Origin: Elymus sibiricus
Lineage: Eukaryota; Streptophyta; Magnoliopsida; Poales; Poaceae
Assembly (NCBI GenBank): GCA_039707655.1
Contig: CM077670.1
Span: forward strand, 143,262,001-143,326,000
DNA: 64,000 bases
Direction of reading: 5' to 3'
Position numbers and translations under genes: made by a program. Shown here one piece after another: positions 1-11,100 of the stretch. The notes beneath the pieces were generated by a model. The model made no database searches. It was not told the DNA's origin and saw only the letters and a program-made list of their open reading frames with translations. How positions within the stretch are numbered: position 1 is the stretch's first letter; the number at the start of each line of letters is the position of its first letter.

Positions 1-320
1 ACAAGAGCTCTTGATCCTATGTGAGAACCACATATGCCTCCATGTATCTCGGCCAACAGCTTCAGGCCATCTTCCCGGTAGATGCACTTCAATTTCACCC
101 CATTTGGTCTTTTTCTGCGCAGAATGCTGACAACAAACTGATACATACTTGACTGGTGGGCTATTTTCTCAGCTTCTTCTTGCTCATCGAGAAGTTCTCC
201 TGTTTGAAGAAAACAGATGATTTGTTGTGCCCATGCCGAAGCCTGTGGCTCGATGACATGGACTAAAGGCATCTCTTCGGTTGTGGGAGCACTTGCCTCG
301 ACGGCTAGAACCTGAGGCCG
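1..320 (-). pseudogene. E: RNase H-integrase linker and integrase N-terminus (partial)
   Basis: The minus-strand frame of the RNase H segment stays open from the TAG at 321-323 to base 1. It encodes an acidic linker and then a stretch containing HGGICGSHIG, the start of the HHCC zinc-binding domain of a Gypsy integrase. The catalytic D,D35E core would lie beyond the left edge. The TAG just upstream interrupts what should be continuous pol. Confidence 0.75.
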
Positions 321-1526
321 CTACTCACCAGCAGACGCGTTGTTACTGGCAACTTCCTTGGCGGTGGCTTCTGGAAGCTCTGCCGGGAAGTTCTTACCGG
401 TGTTCAACTTTCTTCTTTTGTTCGCCTGCATTGATGGCGCGACAAATGGTTGAGTCAAATTGAGCACAAAAGTTCTTGGTTCCACAGGTAGCTTTTGGGC
501 GGCACACTTCGATAGATGATCCGCAATGCTGTTTTCCGCACGAGAAATGTGCTTTGTTTGCAATCCGTCAAAGTTTTCCAATTTCCTCACTTCTTCTACA
601 TAAGCCTCCATCAATGGGCTCTGATAATCTTTGTTTACTTGCTTCACAATGAGCTGCGAGTCTCCACGGATGATCAATTTTCTGATTCCAAGGTCCACTG
701 CGATCCTGAGACCGGCAAGGAGCCCTTCATACTCAGCAGTGTTGTCTGTAGCTTTCTCCCTGGGAAAGTGCATTTGTACCACGTACTTGAGGTGTTCTCC
801 GGTGGGTGCGACAAGCAGCACTCCGGCACCGGCGCCTTGCAGCGAGAAAGCACCGTCAAAGTACATGATCCATTCTTTGGTTGCTTCTTTGCCGGGAAGA
901 GTAGTTTCTTGAATCTCTTCGTCGGGCGTTGGTGTCCATTCGGCAATGAACTCCGCCAAAGCCCTGCTCTGAATAGTTGAAGTACATTCAAACTTAAGTG
1001 CAAAACTAGACAGATCCAATGACCACTCCACTATCCTGCCAGTGGCATATGGATTTCTCAAGATGCGTTGCAACGAAAAGCAAGTGACAACGGTAATTTC
1101 ATGTGCTTGGAAGTAATGGCGCAGCTTTCTCGAGGCCATGAGAAGGCCGAAAAGCAGCTTCTGCACACTAGAGTACCTTGACCTAGCCCCCTGTAAAAGG
1201 GAACTAACAAAGTACACTGGGCGCTGCACCATCTTCTTCTTCGGCACTACTTGTTGGTTTGCTGCATTTGCTTGCGCTGATTTTGACTTGTCAGCACTAG
1301 ACTCTGCCGGGGAAGATTCCGGTTTGTCGCTTGATAGGCATGCTACTGCTGCATCCTCATTATCTGCTTCTCTCTCTGCCACTAATGCAGCACTGACCAC
1401 TTGATTTGTTGCTACCAAATATAGCAGCAACGGGTCTTGTGGCTTAGGCGCAACTAGTGTTGGCGGAAAGGAGAGGTACCTCTTCAAATCTTGTAGCGCG
1501 GCCTCCGCTTCCGGAGTCCATTTCAT
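321..1526 (-). pseudogene. E: tandem RNase H domains (degenerate RNase H plus archaeal-type RNase H)
   Basis: This 401-codon segment starts with the connection/RNase H region that follows reverse transcriptase. In the first RNase H the usual catalytic DAS motif is replaced by VAT (LLLYLVATNQ), so this copy looks inactive. The second domain has all four acidic positions of an archaeal-type RNase H: YFDGA, NTAEYEG, RGDSQL and NSIADHLS. Loss of the first catalytic site together with a kept second domain is known for the Tat lineage. The segment overlaps the end of the reverse transcriptase frame by 4 bases in another phase, which suggests a 1-base frameshift near 1524, and it ends at a TAG at 321. 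Confidence 0.85.
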
Positions 1527-2451
1527 TGGTCATGCCTTTTTGCCTTTTTCAAGATCTTGAAAAACGGCAAGGCGCACTCAGCAGACTTGGAGATGAACCT
1601 GCTTAATGCAGCTACACAACCGGCAAGGCGTCGCACATCCTTGACGCGCTTTGGTGCTTCAATTTGCTCAATGGCTTTGATCTTGTCGGGATTGGCTTCA
1701 ATTCCACATTGAGATACAAAGAACCCGAGAAGTTTGCCGGATGGAACGCCAAACACACACTTCTCGGGATTGAGCTTCAAATTTGTTCTGTGCAAGTTTG
1801 CAAACGTTTCTTCTAAATCCTGCATGAGGGTTGATTTGTCCTTGGTTTTGACCACTATATCATCCATATACGCTTCCACATTCCTGTGGAGCTGAGGCTC
1901 AAAACCAATTTGGACTGCTCTTGCAAAAGTTGAACCAGCACTTTTTAGTCTGAAAGGCATACGCACGAAGCAATATGTACCACATGGAGTAATAAATGCG
2001 GTTTTCTCCTCATCCTCCTTGGCCATGAAAATCTGATGGTAACCAGAGTATGTATCAGAAAGGAGAGTAAATCACAGCCGGCAGTAGAGTCAAAAATTTG
2101 ATCAATACGCAGCAAGGGGAAAGGATCCTTTGGACATGCTTTGTTGATATCTGTGTAGTCAATACAAAGTCCCCCCTTTCCATTTGCTTTTAGCACTACA
2201 ACTGGATTTGCCAACCACGTTGGATGTTGTACACCTCTAACTAATCCTGCTGCTTCTAATTTTTTAATTTCTTCGGCAATAAACTGTTGATGTTCCAAAG
2301 CTTGCTTCCTGACCTTTTGCTTAACGGGCCGAGCATGGGGATAGATGGCAAGGTGGTGCTCAATTACCTCCCTAGGAACACCGGGGATGTTAGATGGTTG
2401 CCATGCAAACACATCGACATTCGCCTGTAGGAAGGCAATGAGCGCGCTTTC
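1523..2451 (-). pseudogene. E: reverse transcriptase, frameshifted
   Basis: The N-terminal half (fingers and palm, about 2412-2060) has HPTWLANPVVVLKANGK and CIDYTDINKACPKDPFPL, typical of Tat-type reverse transcriptase. After SFL the frame is lost near 2060 and the expected TYSGYHQIF continues one phase over. The second half (2026-1523) contains the catalytic YMDDIVVK box at about 1851-1872 and the thumb. All parts are read leftwards and continue the gag-protease frame after a TAG at 2452-2454. At least one 1-base indel and one nonsense codon make this a dead copy. Confidence 0.85.
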
Positions 2452-4389
2452 CTATTTGCTGTCTAGAGAGGCATTGACAGTGAAGGTACCGCCTGTGCTG
2501 TCCTCTTTTGCCAGCACCTTCTTGGTTGCTGGTGGAGTAGCCTTGGACTTCTTGGTAGTAGAGCTCTCCGGCATGTCATCAATGGGTGCGCAGCACTCCG
2601 TAGAGGTGCGCTTCCTGAAAGAATTGTCAGAGGTCTTGCCGCTCTTCTTGCTTTTCTTTTTGTTGGCGGCAGCGGGTGCCTTGGCAGCGGACGCTGCAAC
2701 CGCTTCTCTGTAAAGCTTGTCGATGCAAATCACTACATCTTTCTTGTCGGAGTTGATGGTGATGACTCCCATTGGCCCTGGCAATTTGAGAGTGTTGTAG
2801 GCATAATGGGACGCTGCCATGAACTTTGCCAAAGCCGGGCGACCAAGAATTCCATTGTAAGGCAGAGGAATCTTAACCACATCAAACACAATTTTCTCTG
2901 TTCTATAATTCAATTCCCCACCAAACATCACCGGTAGAGTGATCTTCCCCTTGGGTTGGCTCCTTCCCGGATTGACCCCCTAAAACGTGCCTGTCTGCTG
3001 GAGATCTTCGTCAGGAATCTGTAAACTCTTGATGACATCTGGTGAAATCAAGTTTAGACCGGCCCCACCGTCAACCAACATTTTTGTGACTTGGAGGTTG
3101 CGTATTATTGGTGAAACCAACAACGGCAAGCATCCGATCGCAGTTGTGCGATCAGGGTGATCCTCAGCATAAAAAATGATGGGCATTTGGGACCACTTGA
3201 GTGGCTTCTGAGCACCCACTGCCGGTTCTGTCTCATTAACCTCACGCAACCACTGCTTGAGTTGGCAGTGAGAGGAGTGCAAAGATGCACCCCCGTCAAT
3301 GCACATGACTTCAGTTGCTTTCTGAAATTCTCGTTCGCTGGACTCATCTTCGTCCTCGTCATCATCCTCATCGTCATCTTCCTCTTTCTTGTCTCGGCCT
3401 CTAGCAGGTTTCTCCTTCTGCTGCTCAGCCTTGCCGCAGCGACCTCCTCGGCCACCATGACCCCTCTTGCCAGATCCGCCAGCACCGTCTTGGCCCTTCT
3501 CCTTATCACGCTTTTCATACTCAGCCTTCTGTTTCTTGGCAAGTTGCTCAACCTGCCGGCACTCTTGGAGATCATGTCCTTTGGTGCGGTGAATCTTGCA
3601 GTATGGCCCATCAGACTTGCCAGTCTTCTCGCCAGCCACGGCTTCCTGGCAATCAGCGCATGTAGTAGCTTCTTTGCTGGAGCCCTCAGTCTTAGCTTTA
3701 TTGGCGGCATTGGAGTTGCCGAAGCCCTCAACGGCCATAACTATCTTGCCTTTGCATTTCTTGTTGCGCTTCCGGCCCTTTTTCTTCGGGGTGGCGGCGT
3801 CGTCGTCCTCTAAGTCAACTTCAGCGCCAGCATCCTCTCCAGGAAGTCTTTTCCCTTCTTCAGCCCGTGCACATTTATCCGCCAACGTATACAACTCCTT
3901 GACGGTTTTTGGCAGTCGGATATTCAACTTTTCTCGCATCTTTCGATTGGGCACATTTGTATGAAAGGCAGCAATCACAGCTGCGGGGTGCACATCAGTA
4001 ATGTTGCGGTGCATGCGACTGAACCTCTGAATATATTTTTGCAGGGACTCGCCGTCTCTTTGTGGGATCACTTGCAAGTCACTGGGCTAACCAGGAGCCT
4101 TGTGGCCTCCAGTAAAGGCACCAATGAACTTGTTGCACAGATCAGACCATGAAGAAATGGAATCCTCCGGCAAGTTCACCAGCCAAGATCTTACATTGGG
4201 TTTGAGCACCAATGGAAAATAGTTGGCGAGAATCTTTTCATCTCTTCCCCCGGCAGCTTGCACGGCGATCGTGTAGCTGCCCAAGAATTCAGCTGGGTTA
4301 AGCTTGCCGTCGTACTTCTTCGGCAACTCTGGCTTGAAGGCCCAGGTTGACGGCCAGCAGACTTGCCACAGCTCACGAGTGAAGGCCGG
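2452..4389 (-). pseudogene. E: gag (C-terminal part) and aspartic protease
   Basis: One minus-strand frame runs from the insertion point of A at 4389 through gag to a protease. It is broken by TAG codons at 4087, 2980 and 2452; coding resumes in the same frame after each. The gag part contains the retroviral-gag core (KYDGKLNPAEFLG, then RDGESLQKYIQRFSRM). It also has cysteine/histidine motifs CADC and CKIHRTKGHDLQEC, and a long acidic/basic low-complexity stretch. The protease has the active-site segment MLVDGGAGLNLI near 3070, the Tat-lineage variant (DGG for DTG/DSG). A lysine/alanine-rich linker leads on to reverse transcriptase. Confidence 0.85.
4385..4389. repeat. Left TSD of element A (GCCGG)
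   Basis: GCCGG directly precedes the LTR start at 4390 and is found again directly after the LTR end at 59177-59181. The matching pair proves that the LTRs at 4390 and 58689 belong to one insertion. Confidence 0.93.
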
Positions 4390-4878
4390 TGATGGTGTCC
4401 TGGACTAGGGGGTACTAACCTAGTCGGCCCGTGTTCCTCGGGCCGGATGAGTGGGCTCTCATTCTTCTTAAGGTGGACCCCGGAATATACACGCAGGAGA
4501 AGAGGTCAAGACCGCATCTACCGAAGACTTGGCGCGTACTCCAAGACTCCTCCTGCTGCCTCCATGCCTAGATACCGACCTTGTAATCCTATATACCCTA
4601 TCCGGCATGTATATAAGCCGAAGGGTTTAGCCCGAAGAGGGGACCTCAACACAATCTCATTCACCTAGCCTTAGGACTAGTTCATACGATCTCGAGGTAG
4701 ATCAACTCTGTACTTGATACTTCTCCATCGATATAAACAAGAGCAGGACGTAGGGTTTTACCTCCATCAAGAGGGCCCAAACCTGGGTAAACATCGTCTC
4801 CCTGTTCCTGTTACTATCCGTCCGAGATCCACAGCTCGGGACCCCCTACCCCGAGGTCTGCCGGTTCTTATACCGACA
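4390..4878 (+). repeat. 5' LTR of element A
   Basis: The LTR runs from TGATGGTGTCC to ATACCGACA. It aligns along its whole length with 58689-59176, and in reverse orientation with the LTRs of B, C and F. It has a TATA box on the plus strand, which fixes the transcription direction. Confidence 0.93.
4610..4617 (+). promoter_or_regulatory. TATA box in 5' LTR of A
   Basis: TATATAAG lies in a conserved block that is also present in every other LTR of this group (for example 30625-30632 on the minus strand in B). It sits about 270 bp before the LTR end, a normal place for a Gypsy core promoter. Confidence 0.65.
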
Positions 4879-4902
4879 CTGGTGCTTTCATTAAGAGTTC
4901 CG
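4879..4902 (+). other. Primer-binding site of element A
   Basis: The bases directly after the LTR (CTGGTGCTTTCATTAAGAG) match the PBS region of B on the other strand (30341-30358) with few changes. The position and the TGG start fit a tRNA primer site. I cannot name the tRNA. Confidence 0.6.
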
Positions 4903-4924
4903 CTGTGAGATCAAAAAAGGATCG

Positions 4925-5938
4925 ATGGGATCATCGTCTTATAACCCCGATCTCGCGAGCACGATTCCCGCATCAGTACCTTCTGTCATAGAAGCACCCT
5001 TCCTTCCCTATGAATAAGGAGTGATCCACGACTCCTTCCCAGCTCCGGCGGACCACCCCTTCAAGGGTGAAGGGCCGAAGTATTTTCTGGAAAGCAATTC
5101 TGACGGCGACTAGCCAGCCACGGCCGATGAACCTGATCTTTGAATCGGTTCGGCCGGGCTAACAAACGTAGGCCTGTCACGGGATGAAGATACCAAGGCC
5201 TCGAGCCTGCGGTCCATAGAGATCAAAAACCCACCCACCCCCCACATCGAGTACTGCCCTGATAACTCGAGGCCTCCAGACATCTAGGATCTAGCCTACG
5301 TGCAAAATTCCCCAACGAATCGATCAGACAGTTCTGGGCCAGGTTCTTGTCGATCAAGGACAAGATACCGAACTACCAGGATGCAGATATAATAACAGCC
5401 TTTCAGCGCGGATGCAAGGATAAAGGTGTCTCAAATGCACTCGCCCGGCGCTGTGTACAAACTATCTCAGAGTTGTCCGACCTTGTGTCTAAATTCTGCA
5501 CCATCGAGGACGCTTGGATTGCCAAGAAGAGCACAGATTCGATCTGTGAGCGCAAGTTAAAGCGAGAAAGACCCACACCACAATGTACACCCTGCGCAGG
5601 AACCGTACCGACCAAGCAACCTCTGAAAAAGAAGAAAACCTTTGCCCTCCCCAGGACCACCCTTGATGGCTTCCTGGATAAACCATGTCCGATACATGCT
5701 ATTTTGCTCAATTCCTGCCCAACTCACAGCCTGCGCGACTGCTCGGTAGTGAGGCAAGTGGCAAACCGAGGACCCGCCCTCCTTACGGGCATCCCCTGTC
5801 ACGCAGAAGAATCCTCGGACAAGGGATAGGTTAGGATGATCTACGAGACCTTTACGTCCAACAACCAGCGCAAGCGGGCCCTGCGAGAATTCAACTCCAT
5901 CCGTCAGGTACCAACTCAGGACACGTGGATAGACACGC
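4925..5938 (+). pseudogene. A: decayed gag remnant
   Basis: A start at 4925 (MGSSSYNPDL) opens a short frame that hits stops within 30-60 codons. The recognisable part starts at about 5320, with SIKDKIPNYQDADIITAF and a later LDKPCPIH...RDC motif, matching the middle and C-terminal part of the gag in B (GPSQLDRLLDRPCVIHG). The central gag core found in B is missing, so gag seems internally deleted between about 5285 and 5310. The frame towards protease is cut at 5938 by the Athila-type insertion and resumes at 15986. Confidence 0.7.
5934..5938. repeat. Left TSD of the Athila-type element (CACGC)
   Basis: CACGC precedes the LTR start at 5939 and is repeated at 15986-15990 directly after the 3' LTR. 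Confidence 0.95.
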
Positions 5939-6216
5939 TGATACGTCCAATTTACATCATGATTTCCTATGAATAACTATTGTGTTTTTAATCATTATTT
6001 CACTTTATGGTACAATTCTTATGCCTTTTCTCTCTTATTTTGCAAGATTTACATGAAGAGGGAGAATGCCGGCAGCTGGAATTTTGGACCTGAAATTGTC
6101 ACATCAGATATACCTATTCTACAGAGCTCCAATTGACCTGAAACTTCACGGAGATTTTTTATTGAATATATAAAAAATACTGGAGAAAAGAAATATCAGA
6201 GGGGACCGACCATTTG

Positions 6217-6254
6217 CCCACAAGGCAACAGGGCGTGCCCTGATGCCTTGTGGG
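6217..6254. repeat. Near-perfect palindrome in the LTR promoter region
   Basis: Bases 6217-6234 pair with 6237-6254 with one mismatch (6228 against 6243) and a 2-base loop. The 3' LTR has the same structure at 14761-14798 with one more mismatch. It lies about 35 bp upstream of the TATA-like box. Confidence 0.85.
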
Positions 6255-6287
6255 GCCCCTGGCTGGCGTCTGGCCCCATCCTTCTGC

Positions 6288-6296
6288 TATATGAAG
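6288..6296 (+). promoter_or_regulatory. TATA-like box in the Athila-type LTR
   Basis: TATATGAAG follows the GC-rich palindrome and precedes a purine-rich stretch. It is the best core-promoter candidate in this LTR and is conserved in the 3' LTR. No transcript data are available to confirm it. Confidence 0.45.
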
Positions 6297-7448
6297 CCAT
6301 TTTCCCTAGAAAAAATAAAGAGAAGACTTTCGGGACGAAGCGCCGCCATCTCAAGGTGGAACCTGGGCAGGAGCACTTTTGCTCTCCGGCGGAGCGATTC
6401 CGCCGGGGATACTTCCCTTTGGGAAGGGGAAATCGAAGTCATCAACATCACCAACGATCCTCTCATCATGGGAGGACCAACCTTCATCAACATCTTCACC
6501 AGCACTATCTCATCTCAAACCCTAGTTCATCTCTTGTATTTAATCTTTATCTCAAAACCTCAGATTGGTACCTGTGGGTTGCTAGTAGTGTTGATTAAAT
6601 CTTGTAGTTGATGCTAGTTGGTTTATTTGGTGGAAGATTATATGTTCAGATCCTTAATGCTATTCAATACCCCTTTGATATTTAACATGAATATGATTTG
6701 TGAGTAGTTACTTTTGTTCTTGAGGACATGGGAGAAGTCTTGGCATAAGTAATCATGTGAATTTGGTATTCGTTCGATATTTTGATGGTATGTATGTTGT
6801 TGCTTCCTTTAGTGGTGTCATGTGAACGTCGACTACATGACACTTCACCATCTTTGGGCCTAAGGGAAGGCATGGAGTAGTAATTAGATGATGGGTTGCT
6901 AGAGTGACAGAAGCATAAACCCTAGTTTATGCGCTATTCCGTAAGGTGCTGATTTGGATCCATATGTTTCATGCTATGGTTAGAGTTATCTTAATTCTAC
7001 TTTCGTAGTTGCAGATGCTTGCGAGAGGGGGTAATCATAAGTGGGAGGCTTGTTCAAGTAAGAACAGCACCCAAGCACCGGTCCACCCACATATCAAATT
7101 ATCTAAGTAGCGAACGCGAATCAAACAAACATGATGAAAGTGACTAGATGAAATTCCCATGTGTCCTCCCGGACGCTTTGCTTATTATACGAGTTCGTTC
7201 TGGCTTGTCCTTTGCTACAAAAGGACTGGGCCACCATGCTGCACTTTTGTTACCGTTACTACTTGTTACTTGTTACGAATTATCTTGCTATCAAAACTAT
7301 CTGTTACCGCTACTTTCAGTACTTGCAGAGAATACCTTGCTGAAAACCGCTTGTCATTTCCTTCTGCTCCTCGTTGGGTTCGACACTCTTACTTATCGAA
7401 CGGACTACAATTGATCCCCTATACTTGTGGGTCATCAGGACTCTTTTC

Positions 7449-7466
7449 TGGCGCCATTGGTGGGGA
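7449..7466 (+). other. Primer-binding site, tRNA-Asp type
   Basis: TGGCGCCATTGGTGGGGA starts 12 bases after the LTR. It matches the known plant tRNA-Asp primer-site consensus TGGCGCCGTTGCCGGGGA at 15 of 18 bases. Many grass Athila elements use this primer. Confidence 0.8.
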
Positions 7467-7543
7467 GTGAAGCTCCTTTGGTGAGTGGAATTTGGTAAGG
7501 AAACATTTATATTATGTGCTGAAATTTATTGTCACTTGTCACT

Positions 7544-8121
7544 ATGGAAAGTAATCCTTTGAGGGGCTTGTTCGGAGTATCTTCACCTCGACCGGAAGCA
7601 ATAAGACTTGATCCTCGACCTATTGAACCTACTGAAAATATTTATTATGAAATTCCTTCGGGTATGATAGAGAAACTGCTAGCTAATCCTTATGCAGGAG
7701 ATGGAACGGTACATCCTGATATGCACTAGATCTATGTGGATGAAATTTGTGGATTGTTTAAGCTTGCAGGTTTATCCGGAGATGGAGTTAAGAATAAAGT
7801 ATTCCCTTTATCTTTGGAGGGAAAGGCATTGACATGGTATAGGCTATGCGATGATACTGAAACATGGGACTGGAACCGGTTGAAGCTGGAATTCCACCAG
7901 AAATTTTATCCTATGCATTTGGTTCATCGTGATCGGAATTATATATAGAATTTTTGGCCTCGTGAAGGAGAAAGTATCTCTCAAGCTTGGGGGAGGCTTA
8001 TGTATATGTTGCACACATGCCCCAATCATGAGCTCTCAAGAGAAATAATTCTTCAAAAAATTATGCTCGGCTTTCTTATAATGATCGATCCAAGCTCTAT
8101 ACTTCTTCTACTGGTTCCTTT
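7544..8121 (+). pseudogene. Athila-type gag, N-terminal and core region
   Basis: The first ATG after the PBS is at 7544 (MESNPLRGLFG). The frame encodes a typical Athila gag core: LFKLAGLSGDGVKNK, then ALTWYRLCDDTETWDWNRLK, then NFWPREGESISQAWGRL. TAG codons interrupt it at 7727-7729 and 7946-7948. Near 8055, at a run of A, the frame shifts by one base and coding goes on in the phase of the next entry (SFMKRTIES). Gag, protease and pol were therefore once a single open frame. The gene is broken at three places before protease. Confidence 0.85.
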
Positions 8122-11100
8122 ATGAAGAGAACTATTGAATCCATATGGGATCTTCTAGAAAGAATTAAATGTAACTCTGAAGATTGGGAAATCGACAAAT
8201 GTAATGAATCAGATATAAATCTTGAGTTTGATTGTGTTAAGTATTTTATGGAAACTGATGCTTTTCGTAAGTTTAGTACTAAATATGGAGTTGACTCTGA
8301 GATAGTAGCTACCTTTTGTGAATCTTTTGCTGCTCATGTTGATCTCCCTAAGGAGAAATGGTTTAAATTTCATCCACATATTGAATTGAATGAAGAACCT
8401 ATTAGTGTTAAAGAAGAAACAATTGTTTACCATGTTGATCCAGTTGTGCCTACTGCTTATATTGAGAAACCTCCTTTCCCTGTTAGGATTAAGGAACATG
8501 CTAAAGCTTCAACTGTGGTTAATAAGAGTAATATTAGAACACCTAGACCTTCTGAACAAATTAAAGTTGAACCTAGTGTTGCAATGGTTAAATGTCTTTT
8601 GGTTGATAATATTGATGGACATGTCATATATTTCTGTGATGAAACAACTAGAATTGCTAAGCCAGACACTAAAGATAAAAACAAACCTGTAATTGGCATG
8701 CCTGTTATTTCTGTTAAAATTGGAGATCATTGCTATCATGGTTTATGTGATATTGGTGCTAGTGTGAGTGCTATTCCATTTATTCTCTATCAAGAAGTTA
8801 TGAATGATATTGCACCTGTTGAGATTGAAGATATTGATGTTACTATTCAGCTTGCAAACAGAGATACTATTTCACCACTTGGGATTGTTAGAGATGTTGA
8901 AGTCTTGTGTGGTAAGATCAAATATCCTACTAATTTTCTTGTTCTTGGATCACCACAAGATGATTTTTGTCCCATTATATTTGGTAGACCCTTCTTGAAT
9001 ACTGTTAATGCTAAGATTAATTGCACTAAAGAAATTGTGAGTGTTAATTTTGGTGAGATGTCTCATGAGTTTAATTTCTCTAAGTTTCGTAGACAACCTC
9101 ATGATAAAGAATTACCTAGTAAGGATGAAATTATTGGTCTTGCTTCTATTGCTGTGCCTCCTACTGATCCTTTAGAACAATATTTGCTTGAGCATGAGAA
9201 TGATATGAATATGAATGAAAGAAATGAAATATATGAATTATTCTTTAAACAAGCACCTATTCTGAAACATAATTTGCCTGTTGAAACCTTGGGAGATCCA
9301 CCTCCACCCAAGGGTGACCCTGTGTTTGAATTAAAGCAATTACATGATACTCTTAAATATGCTTATCTTGACGAAAAGATGATATATCCTGTTATTATTA
9401 GTGCTAACCTTTCAGAGCATGAAGAAAAGAGATTACTTAAAACTCCGAAGAAGCACCGTGCCACTATTGGATATACTCTTGATGATCTTAAGGGCATTAG
9501 TCCCACTTTATGTCAGCATAAAATTCATATGGAGCCAGATGCTAAACCCGTTGTTGATCATCAAAGAAGGCTGAATCCTAGAATGAAGGATGTGGTAAGA
9601 ACTAAAATATTAAAGCTTCTGGAGGCAGGTATAATTTATCCCATAGCTGATAGTAGATGGGTAAGTCATGTTCATTGTGTTCCTAAGAAAGGAGGTATTA
9701 CCGTTGTTCCTAATGATAAAAATGAACTTATCCCGCAAAGAATTGTAACTGGTTATAGGATGGTAATTGATTTCAGGAAATTAAATAAAGCTACTATAAA
9801 AGATCATTACCCCTGGCCTTTTGTTGATCAAATGTTAGAAAGATTATCTAAGCACACACACTTTTGTTTCCTAGATGGTTATTCTGGTTTCTCTCAAATT
9901 CCTGTGTCACCTGAAGATCAAGAGAAAACCCACTTTACTTGTCCTTTTGGACCTTATTGTCGTATTCCTTTTGGTTTATGTAATGCACCTGCTACCTTTC
10001 AAAGATGTATGACTGCTATATTCTCTGACTTTTGTGAAAAGATTGTTGAGGTTTTCATGGATGATTTCTCTGTTTACGGAACTTCTTTTGATGATTGCTT
10101 AAGCAACCTTGATGGAGTTTTGCAGAGATGTGAAGAAACTAATCTTGTCTTGAATTGGGAGAAGTGCCACTTTATGGTGAATGAAGGTGTAGTCCTTGGG
10201 CATAAAATTCCTGAAAGAGGTATTGAAGTTGATAAAGCTAAAGTTGATGCTATTGAGAAAATGCCATGTCCTAAAGATATCAAAGGTATAAGAAGTTTCC
10301 TTGGTCATGCTGGTTTCTATAGAAGGTTTATAAAAGACTTCTCTAAAATTTCTAGACCTCTTACCAATCTCTTGCAAAAAGATGTTCCATTCGTTTTTGA
10401 TGATGATTGTGTAGAAGCCTTTGAAGCACTTAAGAAAGCCTTAATTTCTGCACCTATTGTTCAACCACCTGATTGGAACCTACCCTTTGAAATTATGTGT
10501 GATGCTAGTGATTATGCTGTTGGTGCTGTTCTAGGGCAAAGAGTTGATCAAAAATTAAATGTTATCCATTATGGTAGTAAAACTCTAGACAGTGCTCAAA
10601 GAAATTATGCTACAACTGAGAAAGAATATTTAGCAGTTGTGTTTGCATGTGATAAATTTAGATCTTACATTGTTGATTCCAAAGTTACTATTCACACTGA
10701 TCATGCTGCTATTAAATACCTTATGGAAATGAAAGATGCTAAACCTAGACTTATTAGGTGGGTTCTTCTGCTACAAGAATTTGACTTGCATATTCTTGAT
10801 AGAAAGGGAGCTGAGAATCCCATAGCAGATAATCTATCTAGAATGGAAAATGTTCTTGATGACCCACTTCCTATTAATGATGATTTCCCTGATGAACAAT
10901 TAGCTGTGATAAATGCTTCTCGTAATACTCCATGGTATGCAGACTATGCTAATTACATTGTTGCTAAATACATACCACCTAGCTTTACATATCAACAAAA
11001 GAAAAAGTTCTTCTTTGATTTAAGACATTACTTTTGGGATGACCCACACTTATATAAAGAAGGAATAGATGGTATTATTAGACGTTGTGTACCTGAGCAT

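Larger units (their letters stand above)
5939..7437 (+). repeat. 5' LTR of the Athila-type element
   Basis: The 1,499-bp LTR runs from TGATACGTCC to GTGGGTCATCA. It aligns along its length with 14483-15985. It contains a 38-bp near-perfect palindrome at 6217-6254, followed by a TATA-like box at 6288-6296. Confidence 0.95.

Noticed and set aside
3157..3813. Open plus-strand frame of 218 codons resembling a membrane protein
   Set aside because: It is the reverse of the lysine/glutamate-rich gag of E, where such codons read as hydrophobic residues on the other strand.
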